64,000 nt of DNA. Origin: an uncultured bacterium (GTDB lineage Bacteria > Bacteroidota > Bacteroidia > Bacteroidales > Bacteroidaceae). The translations under genes and the position numbers were made by a program. Numbering within the stretch: the stretch's first letter is position 1; each line of letters opens with the position of its first letter. Below the pieces are notes generated by a model. It was not told the DNA's origin. It ran no database searches and worked only from the letters and a program-made list of their open reading frames with translations. The DNA is taken from the NCBI GenBank assembly GCA_905214625.1, contig CAJMMQ010000011.1, forward strand, positions 17,987 through 81,986. Reading direction: 5' to 3'. This document shows, one piece after another, positions 9,375 through 18,480 of the stretch.

Positions 9375-10073
9375 ATGGATTGGATACACGGCATAATAGA
9401 ACATACACAATTTCCTTTATTGACGGCATTTCTGCTTGGCCTTATAGTGGCTCTTCATCCCTGTCCGCTGGCAACCAACATTGCCGCCATGGGATATATT
9501 GCGCGCGATGTGGCAAACCGTCGCCGCGTGTTTTTTAACGGATTGTTCTATACTTTCGGACGCATGCTGGCTTATTCGGTGCTTGGCATTGTGCTTATTG
9601 TCGTATTGCGCAATGGCGCTGACATGCTTTCGCTGGGCAACTGGTTCAGCGAGTGGGGCGAGCGTCTGCTTTCTCCTGTTCTTATTGTTATAGGATTATA
9701 TTTCATGTTGGGGCATCTGATTCACAAACATGAACATTGTCCCGACGTACATTCTCGCGGCCGCCATTTTCATGGTGCCGGCGGAAGCATGGCTCTCGGG
9801 CTTCTTCTTGCCCTGTCGTTCTGTCCTGAGAGCGCCGTTGTATATTTCGGCATGCTCATGCCGCTTTCTGTCGAGTCGCACGGAGGCTTCATGCTGCCCG
9901 TAGTATTCTCTGTTGCCACGGCCATACCTACGGTGCTTATGGCATGGGCCGTTGCTTACGGCCTTTCCGGGTTGTCGGCCTTGAAGGAGCGCATGCATGT
10001 TCTTCAGCGCTGGGTCAGTGTTGTTGTAGGTGTGCTGTTTATAGGTGCAGGACTGTTCTGCATGTTCTTTTGA
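9375..10073 (+). CDS. Six-helix transporter, CcdA/TauE-like (ArsG-type efflux permease family)
   Basis: 232 residues with six predicted helices in two halves. The first half has FLLGLIVALHPCPLATNIAA and the second GLLLALSFCPESAVVYFG. The repeated C-P motif at a helix start resembles DsbD/CcdA and sulfite-exporter-like permeases. Bacteroidota homologs are commonly named ArsG-type aromatic arsenical efflux permeases, but no arsenic gene is nearby, so the substrate is unknown. A loop of His and Cys (HKHEHCPDVHSRGRHFH, about residues 116-133) could bind metal. It is transcribed alone, with its own promoter. Confidence 0.75.
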   Translation: MDWIHGIIEHTQFPLLTAFLLGLIVALHPCPLATNIAAMGYIARDVANRRRVFFNGLFYTFGRMLAYSVLGIVLIVVLRNGADMLSLGNWFSEWGERLLSPVLIVIGLYFMLGHLIHKHEHCPDVHSRGRHFHGAGGSMALGLLLALSFCPESAVVYFGMLMPLSVESHGGFMLPVVFSVATAIPTVLMAWAVAYGLSGLSALKERMHVLQRWVSVVVGVLFIGAGLFCMFF

Positions 10074-10099
10074 GCCCTGCCGGTTATTCTTTTTCGGCA

Positions 10100-10756
10100 T
10101 CATTGTGCCGCTTGTTGCTCAAAGTTTATGTTCACGTGCTCAAAGCCCATGGCTTTCAGCATCTGCGCAAACTGTCTTTTTGCATTCTCCTGCGCTTTCT
10201 CTATGTTTTCTTTTGTAAGGCATCTGGCCTTCATTTTTATGTAGGCGCGCTTATACATGTCGGCCCTGTCTTTGTCTCCCCATGAGCCCGACTCGAAGAA
10301 CGATTTGGTGCGGGCTTCGTCTATGAAGTTTTCGTCGAGCAGCTTTATCCTTGGCAGCGTTATGTTCAGCGTGTCTTTGTCGGCCTTTATCCAGTCGGCT
10401 TTGGCTTCGTGCATGTCGAATCCCAGTCTTAATGTGCCATAATATATGCGTATAAGCTCATCGTCCTTGAAGAAGCCTTTCCTCACGGTGTCTATCATTT
10501 CCTCGTTTTCAATCGACAGAAATTCCCATTCGCCGATTTCTTTCATGGCCAACACCTGCGTCGGTGTTATGTCAATCTTGTCGTTAATATAGATAGTGGC
10601 TTCGTTGCCCCTGCACGACCTTACGAGATAGGCTGATGCAATGATGGCTATAAGTATTACGATGAATATTATCGAGAGTTTCAGCCGTCCTATCATCATC
10701 CACAAGCCGGCCCATCTGCTCTTTTTGCGGTGGTAGTTATTGTTGTGTCCTTCCAT
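10100..10756 (-). CDS. DUF4230 family membrane-anchored protein (second of a pair)
   Basis: 218 residues: a cytoplasmic basic N-terminus, one transmembrane helix (about 27-46, IIFIVILIAIIASAYLV) and an extracytoplasmic domain of the DUF4230 type. No catalytic residues were recognised. Its first 20 bases overlap the end of the preceding gene, which encodes a second DUF4230-type protein, so the two are almost certainly co-translated and may form a complex. Function unknown. Confidence 0.75.
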   Translation of the reverse strand: MEGHNNNYHRKKSRWAGLWMMIGRLKLSIIFIVILIAIIASAYLVRSCRGNEATIYINDKIDITPTQVLAMKEIGEWEFLSIENEEMIDTVRKGFFKDDELIRIYYGTLRLGFDMHEAKADWIKADKDTLNITLPRIKLLDENFIDEARTKSFFESGSWGDKDRADMYKRAYIKMKARCLTKENIEKAQENAKRQFAQMLKAMGFEHVNINFEQQAAQ

Positions 10757-11420
10757 TTTCTATTGTGCTATTTTCAAGAATCATCGGCAGGTCGCTGTCG
10801 GTGAATTTCTTTCTGAACGTTATGGTTATGTTCTCTTCTTTATATCCCATTTTGGTTATCATTGGTATCAGGGCGTGGGCAGCGCTCTCCTTAGCCATGT
10901 CAAGTATGCCCAGCCGCGGTATGCTGCTGATAATTGCGGCCCGTCCCTGCTTCTCGTAGTTAGCCATTTCAGCGTCGCTGAAGTTCGACCTTATCAGCGA
11001 TACGTGTTTCTTTATTTCGTTGTGGTCTATGCGGCTTCCTGTCAGTTCAACCTTCGGGTCGGGCAGTATTATCTCTATCTTGTCGCCGCTGCGCCTTACG
11101 TTCTTTTCCGAGAAGTTGCCGAAGTCGATATACGCTTTCAGCGTGGCGTCTATCGGTATTGCTATTTTTCTTGTAGTGAGCGGCACCGAGAAGTCGAACT
11201 TCTGCTGCAGAAACGAGCCTTTGAGCTTCACCTGGTCGTCGTGCGTTACAATCTTGTGCACCTGATATTCGGCCGTGTATAGCTTGGTGCATTTCTTTAT
11301 CTGCATCACCATAACAGGTATGGTGTCTATTTTTTCGGCTTCTTTTTTTACGGCTTTCCTGTCTGTGCATGCCGCAAGCATCATCGCCGCCATTGCTATA
11401 TATAATATTGTTGTTCTCAT
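10737..11420 (-). CDS. DUF4230 family lipoprotein (first of a pair)
   Basis: 227 residues with a lipoprotein signal (hydrophobic run, then LAACTDRK, lipidated Cys about 18). The mature part resembles the DUF4230 domain of the downstream gene, with alternating charged strands and a long C-terminal helix (YEKQGRAAIISSIPRLGI). It probably sits in the periplasm or on the inner face of the outer membrane next to its partner. Role unknown. A -7 box lies at 11430-11437. Confidence 0.72.
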   Translation of the reverse strand: MRTTILYIAMAAMMLAACTDRKAVKKEAEKIDTIPVMVMQIKKCTKLYTAEYQVHKIVTHDDQVKLKGSFLQQKFDFSVPLTTRKIAIPIDATLKAYIDFGNFSEKNVRRSGDKIEIILPDPKVELTGSRIDHNEIKKHVSLIRSNFSDAEMANYEKQGRAAIISSIPRLGILDMAKESAAHALIPMITKMGYKEENITITFRKKFTDSDLPMILENSTIENGRTQQ

Positions 11421-11429
11421 ACTTGATTA

Positions 11430-11437
11430 CAAAGTTA
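11430..11437 (-). promoter_or_regulatory. Promoter -7 box for the DUF4230 pair
   Basis: TAACTTTG on the minus strand, 9 bases before the start codon of the first gene. The leader would be very short and no clear -33 element was seen. Confidence 0.5.
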
Positions 11438-11575
11438 CGTAAAAATGTTATAATTGTGGCGTCAACTAACCGTTATTTTTTATGTTTGTTATATTCTTTT
11501 GTTCATTGTGTTACATTTGTATCAAATTTAAGGCTCGTTTAATTATTTTTATTTTGTTCTTCGTTCTATTTGCAT

Positions 11576-11583
11576 TATCTTTG
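11576..11583 (+). promoter_or_regulatory. Promoter -7 box for the lipoprotein at 11609
   Basis: TATCTTTG with TTTG at 11553-11556, spacing 19, and the start codon 25 bases downstream. Confidence 0.72.
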
Positions 11584-11608
11584 CACGAATAATTTTTAAA
11601 ATACTGAA

Positions 11609-12178
11609 ATGAAATTAACGCACGCATTGATTTTTATGGCGCTTATGTCTGTTGCCGCTGTGTCTTGCAGCGAGAAGAAACAGCCGAGCAACATCATCGC
11701 CCATAAACCTGTAAAAAAGGCGCCCTCAGCTCCTGTTAAGATGCAGAATTCTGACTATGAGGATGCCGTGAGCTGGATAGGAAGTTCTTATAATGTTAAG
11801 ATAAGCCGCAGGGCCGACACCGGTCTGCCGTTGATTGTGGACGATGGCGGCAACAAGTATTATGACAACGTAATTACGGTTACTGTTACACGTCCTGACG
11901 GTTCAGAGTTTTTCAACCGTAAGTTCACTAAATCTGATTTCTCTTCATATATCGACGACGAATATGCCAAGAAGAGCGCATTGCTGGGCATCGTGCTGGA
12001 GAAGGCAGAGGGCGACAACCTCAGTTTTGCCGCCAGTGTAGGAGCTCCTGACGTGCTCAGCGACGACTATGTGCCGCTTATTATAACCGTTTCGCGTACA
12101 GGTGGGATAAGTATTCAGAAAGACTCTCGCATCGATTCTAACAACGAGCAGCCCGATTATGAAGACGAGGGTGTATAG
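11609..12178 (+). CDS. Lipoprotein, DUF4738-like
   Basis: 189 residues. The signal ends in AAVSCSEKK, giving a lipidated Cys near residue 20. The mature domain is beta-rich (NKYYDNVITVTVTRPDGSEF, then FSSYIDDEYAKKSALLGIVLE) and resembles DUF4738 lipoproteins of Prevotellaceae and Bacteroidaceae, whose function is unknown. The C-terminus is acidic and disordered. It is monocistronic, with its own promoter and two tandem hairpins after the stop. Confidence 0.7.
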   Translation: MKLTHALIFMALMSVAAVSCSEKKQPSNIIAHKPVKKAPSAPVKMQNSDYEDAVSWIGSSYNVKISRRADTGLPLIVDDGGNKYYDNVITVTVTRPDGSEFFNRKFTKSDFSSYIDDEYAKKSALLGIVLEKAEGDNLSFAASVGAPDVLSDDYVPLIITVSRTGGISIQKDSRIDSNNEQPDYEDEGV

Positions 12179-12211
12179 GTGGTTGTAACATATTGGTATT
12201 CAATAAATTGT

Positions 12212-12248
12212 AAAAGGCCGTCTTTTGTACTCTAAAAGATGGCCTTTT
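12212..12248. terminator. Hairpin terminator between convergent genes
   Basis: AAAAGGCCGTCTTTT pairs with AAAAGATGGCCTTTT (one G-U) over a 7-base loop. It is A-rich before and T-rich after, so it can work in both directions between the lipoprotein and the AraC gene. Confidence 0.7.
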
Positions 12249-12255
12249 ATACGCT

Positions 12256-12292
12256 AAAAGCATACCTTTTGCAGTGTGAAAGGTATGCTTTT
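12256..12292. repeat. Second hairpin; copy of an intergenic CCTTTTGCAGTGTGAAAGG repeat
   Basis: Arms AAAGCATACCTTTT and AAAGGTATGCTTTT flank GCAGTGTG. The core at 12264-12284 recurs at 19968-19988 and, in weaker form, at 19783-19804 and 58373-58394. It can act as a second bidirectional terminator here. Confidence 0.65.
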
Positions 12293-12349
12293 GTATTTTG
12301 AACATAGGAAGCGATTTTGGTTGAAGAATATGTATGCCTGTCTGACTGG

Positions 12350-13261
12350 TTATTTCCGCTGCCTGAACTCATGCGGAGTTATGTCGGTTATGCGCTTGAA
12401 GAACTTGCAGAAGAAACTCGGGTTGGGGAAGTTTAGCTCCTCGGCAATCTGTGCTATCGGCATGTTTCCATACCTGAGCATAATCTTGGCGTTGGTTATC
12501 AGCGCGCGGTCTATCCATTCCTTGGCCGTTATTCCGCTTGTTTCTTTTATCACCACGCCCAGATAACGAGGAGTAACGCACATCTTGTCGGCATAGAACG
12601 ACAGCGCGTGTTCCTTCTGGTTGTAAGTGCTTACAAGCTGTATAAACTTGTCGAACATCTCCCTGTTGTGCGGTTTATTGTGGCTGGTGTCTTCGACATG
12701 CTTGTTTTTCAGGAATTTATAATAGTGTATCAGCGAATAGATTATTCCGTCGAGTGTTTCGTCCGGGCAGTCTTTCTGGCGTGCAATCTCCCATGCCGAC
12801 AGAAACATCTTGTCGGCAATGTTTATGTCGTTTTGTCCGGGTGTTGTAACAAAGTTGTATGCGTTGCGGTTATATTCGCCCGGAATATTTCCGCTGAACA
12901 CCATGTTCATCTTCTCATTGCTTATCATCATGCCACACATCTCAAAGTCGTCAGAAAAGTGGTTTACCTGTATGATGCTTCCTGTTCCGATGAATGCTAT
13001 CGAGTTCTTTTTCAGATTATAGTCTCTAAGGTTTATCGTTATGTTGGCTTCTCCTTCCTTTATCAGTGCCAGTCGGCAGTCTTCTATAATAAAAGGTGTG
13101 CCTAATTGCTGTAATTTGTTGAACAGCTTGTGTCCTGAGCGCATCATGCCTATCTCCCTGCCTATGATTTGTAAGGCATTTTTTTGCTCGTCTATATCTC
13201 CGAGCATAGACTTAATTTCGGAGAATGAAAAACGTTCAGGATACATGTTGTTTGTTTTCAT
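12350..13261 (-). CDS. AraC family transcriptional regulator
   Basis: 303 residues from the ATG at 13261. An upstream in-frame ATG (13366) lies before the -7 box TATTTTTG (13282-13289) and would not be transcribed from it. The first about 190 residues form a cupin-like sensor domain. The C-terminal 100 hold two helix-turn-helix motifs, with HALSFYADKMCVTPRYLGVV and IAEELNFPNPSFFCKFFKR followed by the usual G/S-x-T-P-HEFR end. It controls unknown genes; the divergent neighbour is the export operon that begins at 13513, which makes that operon a plausible target. Confidence 0.88.
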   Translation of the reverse strand: MKTNNMYPERFSFSEIKSMLGDIDEQKNALQIIGREIGMMRSGHKLFNKLQQLGTPFIIEDCRLALIKEGEANITINLRDYNLKKNSIAFIGTGSIIQVNHFSDDFEMCGMMISNEKMNMVFSGNIPGEYNRNAYNFVTTPGQNDINIADKMFLSAWEIARQKDCPDETLDGIIYSLIHYYKFLKNKHVEDTSHNKPHNREMFDKFIQLVSTYNQKEHALSFYADKMCVTPRYLGVVIKETSGITAKEWIDRALITNAKIMLRYGNMPIAQIAEELNFPNPSFFCKFFKRITDITPHEFRQRK

Positions 13262-13281
13262 AAAGCGAATTTTTTTTGGTG

Positions 13282-13289
13282 CAAAAATA
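13282..13289 (-). promoter_or_regulatory. Promoter -7 box for the AraC gene
   Basis: TATTTTTG on the minus strand, 20 bases before the ATG at 13261. It decides the start choice. Confidence 0.6.
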
Positions 13290-13408
13290 ATGAAAATGCA
13301 GAATAAAGGCAATAAAATACTCATATCTACACCTTTTTTACGATATTTTAAGTACAAAAGGAACATTTTGTGACTTTATCGGATAAGCCCTTTCATCATA
13401 TTATTTGC

Positions 13409-13416
13409 TATCTTTG
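13409..13416 (+). promoter_or_regulatory. Promoter -7 box for the export operon
   Basis: TATCTTTG, about 97 bases before the start of the TolC-like gene at 13513. It places the longer upstream frame (from 13405) outside the message. Confidence 0.65.
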
Positions 13417-13512
13417 CATTGTGTAATTATTGTTGTCCGCATATCGTGTTTATGCCGGATGCGTTGGCGGACATCTGATGTTAAACAATTTGGAAACAAT
13501 ATTAACAGTGAT

Positions 13513-14766
13513 ATGAAACGTATTTTTATGTTTGTCCTGTTGGCCGCATCCGTCGTGTCGGCCTTCTCTCAGATAACGCTTGGCGAGTGCCGTTCGCTTG
13601 CCCGTGACAATTATCCGCTTATAAAGCGGTTTGGTCTGGTTGAACAGAGCCGCTCGTTGTCGGTGAGCAATGCCTCAAAGGCATGGCTTCCGCAGGTGTC
13701 GCTCAACGCGCGTGCGTCATATCAGAGCGAGGTTACGCGGCTTCCGGTAGACATACCCGGCGTTGACATCAGTCCGCTGTCTAAAGACCAGTATGATGTA
13801 AGCGTTAATGTCAGTCAGCAGATATACGACGGCGGCACCGTCAGTTCGTCAAAGCGGCTGGCCGATGCACGCGGCGACGTAGAACGCGAGAAGGTCAACG
13901 TGGCCATTTATGATGTTTATGAGCGCATAGACCAGCTTTATTTCGGCATATTGCTCCTTGACGAACAGATAAGGCAGATAAGGCTGCTTCAGGACGACTT
14001 GTCGCTTAGTCATCAGTCTGTTGGCGGAATGGTGCGCGGGGGAGTGGCCAACCAGACCGACCTTGACGCTGTTAAGGTTGAGCAGGTGAAGGCAAGTCAG
14101 GCTGAAACAAGTCTTCTTACGTCGCGCGCCACTTATCTGAAAATGCTCTCTACGTTCATCGGCAAACCTTTAGGCGACAGCATTAGCCTTGTACGTCCTG
14201 ATGAGGCAGATGTCAGCGGTGTTGTTAACAACCGTCCCGAGCTGGCCCTGTATGGTGCGCAGAACCGTTTGCTGGATCAGCAGCGCAAGACTCTCGACAC
14301 ATATCTGCGCCCCCGTGTGGGCCTGTTCCTGCAGGGCGGCTATGGCAATCCGGCACTTAACATGCTTAAAAACAGCTTTGAGGCTTATTATAAGGTTGGT
14401 GCCACGCTTACGTGGAACTTCGGAAATCTATATACACGTGCCAACGACAAGCGCAAGATTGAGACCGACAGGCTCAGCATTGAGGCCGAGCGCGAAACTT
14501 TTCTTTTCAACACCGGACTGCAGAGCGAGCTGCAGCGCGGCAACATCGAGAGTCTGCGTAAGCAGATAGCGCAGGACGATGAGATAATAACATTGCGCGA
14601 GCGCATACGCTCTAAGGCAGATGTTAAGGTGGCCAACGGCACCGAGACCGTCAACGAGATGCTGCGCGACATCAACGCCGTGAGCGAGGCGAGGCTCACA
14701 AAGGCTTTCCATGAGATACAGCTTTTACAGGAAATATATAAACTTAAAAACATAAACAACTTTTAG
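13513..14766 (+). CDS. TolC-like outer membrane efflux channel
   Basis: 417 residues with a signal peptide ending near AFSQITLGEC. It shows the outer membrane efflux protein pattern: two repeats of long helices separated by strands, with LGECRSLARDNYPLIKR at the N-terminus and GATLTWNFGNLYTRANDKRKI marking the second half. It should form the trimeric outer membrane and periplasmic tunnel for the exporter encoded downstream. The start at 13513 is chosen because it begins a signal peptide and lies after the promoter box. It is the first gene of a six-gene operon; the adaptor follows after 4 bases. Confidence 0.92.
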   Translation: MKRIFMFVLLAASVVSAFSQITLGECRSLARDNYPLIKRFGLVEQSRSLSVSNASKAWLPQVSLNARASYQSEVTRLPVDIPGVDISPLSKDQYDVSVNVSQQIYDGGTVSSSKRLADARGDVEREKVNVAIYDVYERIDQLYFGILLLDEQIRQIRLLQDDLSLSHQSVGGMVRGGVANQTDLDAVKVEQVKASQAETSLLTSRATYLKMLSTFIGKPLGDSISLVRPDEADVSGVVNNRPELALYGAQNRLLDQQRKTLDTYLRPRVGLFLQGGYGNPALNMLKNSFEAYYKVGATLTWNFGNLYTRANDKRKIETDRLSIEAERETFLFNTGLQSELQRGNIESLRKQIAQDDEIITLRERIRSKADVKVANGTETVNEMLRDINAVSEARLTKAFHEIQLLQEIYKLKNINNF

Positions 14767-14770
14767 CCGT

Positions 14771-15661
14771 ATGAAAAAGTTACAGTTTATACTCTTGTCC
14801 ATAGCCCTTGCGGCATGCTCTTCGGGCGATTCTGACTATGATGCCACGGGCATGTTTGAGGCCACTGAGATAATAGTTTCGGCCGAGCAGAACGGCCGCT
14901 TGCTCTCGTTCAGCGTTGAGGAGGGCGACCGCCTTCAGGCCGGCAGTCAGGTGGGGCTTGTCGACACCGTGCAACTCCAGTTGCGCGCGTTGCAGCTCGG
15001 TGCCACAAAGGATGTGTATGCAACACAGCGTCCCGACATAGAAACACAGATAGCCGCCACGCGTCAGGAGCTGGCTAAGGCCGAGGCAGAACAGCGCCGC
15101 TATGAAGCTCTGGTCAAGGATAATGCCGCTAACCGCAAGATGCTCGACGATGCAGTGAGCAACGTGCGTGTGCTGCGCCGCCGTCTTGCCGCCCAGCAGT
15201 CGTCGCTCGGCAAGAGCACAAGCAGTCTTAACAGTCAGATGACGGCCACAGAGATACAGCGCCGTCAGGTAATCGACCAATTGCGCAAGTGTCATGTGGT
15301 GGCACCCATCAACGGTACGGTGCTCGAAAAATATGCCGAGGCGGGCGAATACGCCACAACGGGCAAGCCTCTGTTTAAGATTGCTGATGTAGACGACATG
15401 AAACTCAGGACATACGTCACGGCAGCTCAGCTCAACTCGATAAAGATTGGGCAGAAAGTCAAGGTGTATGCCGATGAGGGCGAGGACAAGCGGCGCGAGT
15501 ATCAGGGTGTGATAACGTGGATATCAGACAAGGCGGAATTTACTCCCAAGACCATACAGACGCGCGACGAACGTTCAAATCTTGTCTACGCAGTGAAGAT
15601 TTCTGTAAGAAACACCGACCGTCTCATTAAAATAGGAATGTATGGCGACGTTAGGTTCTGA
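14771..15661 (+). CDS. HlyD/MFP family periplasmic adaptor, lipoprotein (YbhG-like)
   Basis: 296 residues. The lipoprotein signal ends in LAACSSGDSD (Cys about 16). The half-lipoyl motif ATEIIVSAEQNGRLLSFSVE is followed by a coiled-coil hairpin (about 75-165, rich in Gln, Arg and Ala) and then by the second lipoyl half with VVAPINGTVLEKYAEAGEY and the beta-barrel domain. It bridges the inner-membrane ABC exporter and the TolC-like channel. Its stop overlaps the first ATPase gene by 20 bases. Confidence 0.92.
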   Translation: MKKLQFILLSIALAACSSGDSDYDATGMFEATEIIVSAEQNGRLLSFSVEEGDRLQAGSQVGLVDTVQLQLRALQLGATKDVYATQRPDIETQIAATRQELAKAEAEQRRYEALVKDNAANRKMLDDAVSNVRVLRRRLAAQQSSLGKSTSSLNSQMTATEIQRRQVIDQLRKCHVVAPINGTVLEKYAEAGEYATTGKPLFKIADVDDMKLRTYVTAAQLNSIKIGQKVKVYADEGEDKRREYQGVITWISDKAEFTPKTIQTRDERSNLVYAVKISVRNTDRLIKIGMYGDVRF

Positions 15662-16583
15662 TGCAGGGGGCATAGTATGGGCCGACGGTCTCTGCAAGAA
15701 ATATGGCAAGACCGAGGCTCTCAGTCAACTCTCATTCAGCGTTGACGAGGGCGAGATTTATGGCATCATCGGGCCCGACGGTTCCGGCAAAACCACTCTT
15801 TTCCGCATCCTTGCCACTTTGCTCCTGCCTGATGGAGGCAGGGCAAGCGTAGACGGACTTGACGTGGTGCCCGACTTTCGCGCCATACGCTGCCGCATAG
15901 GCTATATGCCGGGGCGTTTCTCGCTCTATCAGGACCTTTCGGTTGAGGAAAATCTAAACTTCTTCGCGTCGGTTTTCAACACTTCGGTCGAGCAGAATTA
16001 CGCCATGGTGGCCGACATTTACCGCCATATAGAGCCTTTCAAGAACCGCAGGGCCGGCAAGCTGTCGGGTGGAATGAAGCAGAAACTTGCACTCTGCTGT
16101 GCCCTTATTCATGCTCCGCGCGTGCTGTTTCTCGATGAGCCTACTACGGGAGTCGACCCGGTTTCGCGCCGCGAGTTCTGGACTATGCTGAAAAAACTGC
16201 GTGATGAACACGGACTTACCGTGCTTGTGTCTACACCATATATGGACGAGGCGTCATGGTGCGACCGCATATCGCTGATGCAGGGCGGACGCTTCATGCA
16301 GACCGACACGCCGCGCGGCATTGTTGAGGCTTATGCCGAGAGGCTGTTTTCTGTCGTGGCTGCCGACATGCACGGGCTTATGGCCGGACTGAAATCCTGT
16401 CCGTTCGTGGCTACTTCGTTCTCGTTCGGTGCTGCTTATCATGTAACGCTTGTGCCGGAAGCCACCCCCGACGGTCTACGTTCATGGCTAATGGATAAAG
16501 GCTACGCCGAAGTCGGTGTCAGCGAGATAAAACCTTCGGTTGAAGACTGCTTCATGGTATTAATGAAAACATCAGAGAAATGA
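15642..16583 (+). CDS. ABC transporter ATPase, first of two (YbhF N-half-like)
   Basis: 313 residues. Walker A is GPDGSGKTT, signature LSGGMKQKLAL and Walker B VLFLDEPTTGVD. The Asp in place of Asn in Walker A is typical of the N-terminal half of YbhF. A C-terminal extension of about 80 residues follows the ATPase core. It energises export together with the ATPase encoded next; the two genes overlap by 4 bases. The start overlaps the adaptor gene by 20 bases, and no other in-frame ATG exists before the Walker A region. Confidence 0.93.
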   Translation: MATLGSDAGGIVWADGLCKKYGKTEALSQLSFSVDEGEIYGIIGPDGSGKTTLFRILATLLLPDGGRASVDGLDVVPDFRAIRCRIGYMPGRFSLYQDLSVEENLNFFASVFNTSVEQNYAMVADIYRHIEPFKNRRAGKLSGGMKQKLALCCALIHAPRVLFLDEPTTGVDPVSRREFWTMLKKLRDEHGLTVLVSTPYMDEASWCDRISLMQGGRFMQTDTPRGIVEAYAERLFSVVAADMHGLMAGLKSCPFVATSFSFGAAYHVTLVPEATPDGLRSWLMDKGYAEVGVSEIKPSVEDCFMVLMKTSEK

Positions 16584-17320
16584 CAGACGAAAAAGTTATA
16601 ATAGCTGAAAACCTAACAAAACGCTTTGGCGATTTTGTGGCCACCGACCATATATCTTTCAGCGTAAGGCGCGGCGAGATATTCGGCTTTCTTGGTGCCA
16701 ACGGCGCCGGCAAGACCACGGCCATGCGCATGCTTTGCGGACTCAGCCGTCCGTCGGAGGGCAGGGCCGAGGTGGCCGGCTTTGACGTTGCTGCTCAGGC
16801 TGAGCAGGTGAAGCGCCACATCGGCTATATGAGTCAGAAGTTTTCGCTTTATGACGACCTAACAGTGGGCGAGAACATGCGACTCTTTGGCGGCATCTAC
16901 GGCATGGGGCGCAGACAGATAGCCGAACGGACGGATGTCATGCTGGGTGAGCTTGGGTTAAGAGACGAACGCAACGCCCTTGTAAAGTCGCTGCCGCTGG
17001 GCTGGAAACAGAAGCTGGCTTTTGCGCTGGCTATATTTCACGAGCCGGAGATTGTGTTTCTCGATGAACCTACGGGCGGTGTCGACCCTGTTACGCGGCG
17101 ACGTTTCTGGGAGCAGATTTATCAGGCTGCCGACCGCGGCATAACGGTGTTTGTAACCACACACTATATGGACGAGGCCGAATATTGCGACCGGGTGTCG
17201 ATAATGGTAGACGGAAAGATTGAGGCCCTCGACACTCCAGCTGCACTGAAAAAGAGCTTCGGGGCTGGCAGTCTGTATGATGTGTTCTTTAGTCTTGCCC
17301 GCAAAGCCAGGCGCGCATAG
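16580..17320 (+). CDS. ABC transporter ATPase, second of two (YbhF C-half-like)
   Basis: 246 residues. Walker A is GANGAGKTT and Walker B IVFLDEPTGGVD. The signature is degenerate (LPLGWKQKLAF instead of LSGG), which is characteristic of the C-terminal half of YbhF-type double ATPases, so one composite site of the dimer probably differs from the other. It is coupled to the preceding ATPase by an ATGA-type overlap. A 49-base gap then leads to the permeases. Confidence 0.93.
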   Translation: MTDEKVIIAENLTKRFGDFVATDHISFSVRRGEIFGFLGANGAGKTTAMRMLCGLSRPSEGRAEVAGFDVAAQAEQVKRHIGYMSQKFSLYDDLTVGENMRLFGGIYGMGRRQIAERTDVMLGELGLRDERNALVKSLPLGWKQKLAFALAIFHEPEIVFLDEPTGGVDPVTRRRFWEQIYQAADRGITVFVTTHYMDEAEYCDRVSIMVDGKIEALDTPAALKKSFGAGSLYDVFFSLARKARRA

Positions 17321-17369
17321 GGCAGGGCAGCGGGAGTTTTGTTTTTCGTGTTAATGAAAATTATATGAT

Positions 17370-18473
17370 ATGAGACGGTTTCTTTCATTTGTCCGCAAGG
17401 AGTTTTTCCACATCTTCCGCGACTGGCGCACCATGCTCATCCTGCTGGTTTATCCTGTTGTGCTCATTGTGCTGTTCGGCTATGCCGTAACCACAGAGGT
17501 GAAAAATGTACGTGTGGCCGTGCTCGACCTGTCTCACGACGTTGTTACGTCAAGGGTTTGCGGTCATATTGCCGCCAGCCGTTATCTCGTCATGGCCGCT
17601 GTGCCGCACAGCCGTGCTGAAGTTGAATCCATGTTCAGGCGCGGCGACATTGATGTGGCGCTAATTTTTGAGAGCGGCTTTGCCGACAATCTGCGTCATG
17701 GCGGCAATGCCCGTGTGCAGATTCTTGTTGACGGCACCGAGCCTAACCAGGCCGCCGTGCGCGCCCAGTATGTGCAGCAGGTGCTGGCAGCGGCGAAAAA
17801 TGATATTATTGGCGATGCCGCAGGCCGTGGTTTCACTATAGTTCCCGTTACGCGCATGCTCTACAATCCGCAGCAAAAGAGCGAATACAACTTTGTGCCG
17901 GGCGTTATAGGCATGATTCTGTTGCTTATCTGCGCAATGATGAGCAGTATTGCAATAGTGCGCGAGAAGGAGAACGGCACCATGGAGGTGCTTCTGGCGT
18001 CGCCCCTTCCGCCCTCATGCATTATTCTGGCCAAGCTCATTCCTTATTTTGTAATATCCTGCATAAACCTTACGGCCATATTGCTGTTGGCTTTCTATAT
18101 GCTGCATGTGCCCATGGCGGGCAGCCTGATTTGTTTTCTCGGTGTAACGCTGCTCTATATTCTTGTGTCGCTCACGCTCGGACTGCTCATCTCCACGCTC
18201 GTAAGCACTCAGATAGCGGCCATGATACTGTCGTTGCTGCTGATAATACCTACTATTTATCTTTCAGGATTGGTATTTCCGTTAGAGAGTATGCCAGCCG
18301 TTCTTCGCGAAATATCGGTCATTGTTCCGGCACGGTGGTATATCGACGCTGCGCGCAAGCTGATGATTCAGGGGGCCGATGCCGTGTATGTGGCTGCCGA
18401 CACTGCTGTCATGGCTGTTATGGAGGTTGTGTTTCTGGGCGTGTCGCTCAAGTTGTTTAAAGTAAGATTGTAA
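17370..18473 (+). CDS. ABC-2 type permease, YbhS-like
   Basis: 367 residues: one N-terminal helix, a large periplasmic domain (about 45-170) and five C-terminal helices with REKENGTMEVLLASPLPP between them, the coupling-helix signature of ABC-2 exporters. It is paired with the following permease to form the membrane pore used by the two ATPases. E. coli YbhS/YbhR export cations and drugs such as tetracyclines; the substrate here is unknown. Confidence 0.92.
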   Translation: MRRFLSFVRKEFFHIFRDWRTMLILLVYPVVLIVLFGYAVTTEVKNVRVAVLDLSHDVVTSRVCGHIAASRYLVMAAVPHSRAEVESMFRRGDIDVALIFESGFADNLRHGGNARVQILVDGTEPNQAAVRAQYVQQVLAAAKNDIIGDAAGRGFTIVPVTRMLYNPQQKSEYNFVPGVIGMILLLICAMMSSIAIVREKENGTMEVLLASPLPPSCIILAKLIPYFVISCINLTAILLLAFYMLHVPMAGSLICFLGVTLLYILVSLTLGLLISTLVSTQIAAMILSLLLIIPTIYLSGLVFPLESMPAVLREISVIVPARWYIDAARKLMIQGADAVYVAADTAVMAVMEVVFLGVSLKLFKVRL

Positions 18474-18480
18474 CTGTGTT

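Noticed and set aside
13262..13366. Longer N-terminus for the AraC gene
   Set aside because: The -7 box lies inside the extension and the extra residues are hydrophobic and unlike the family.
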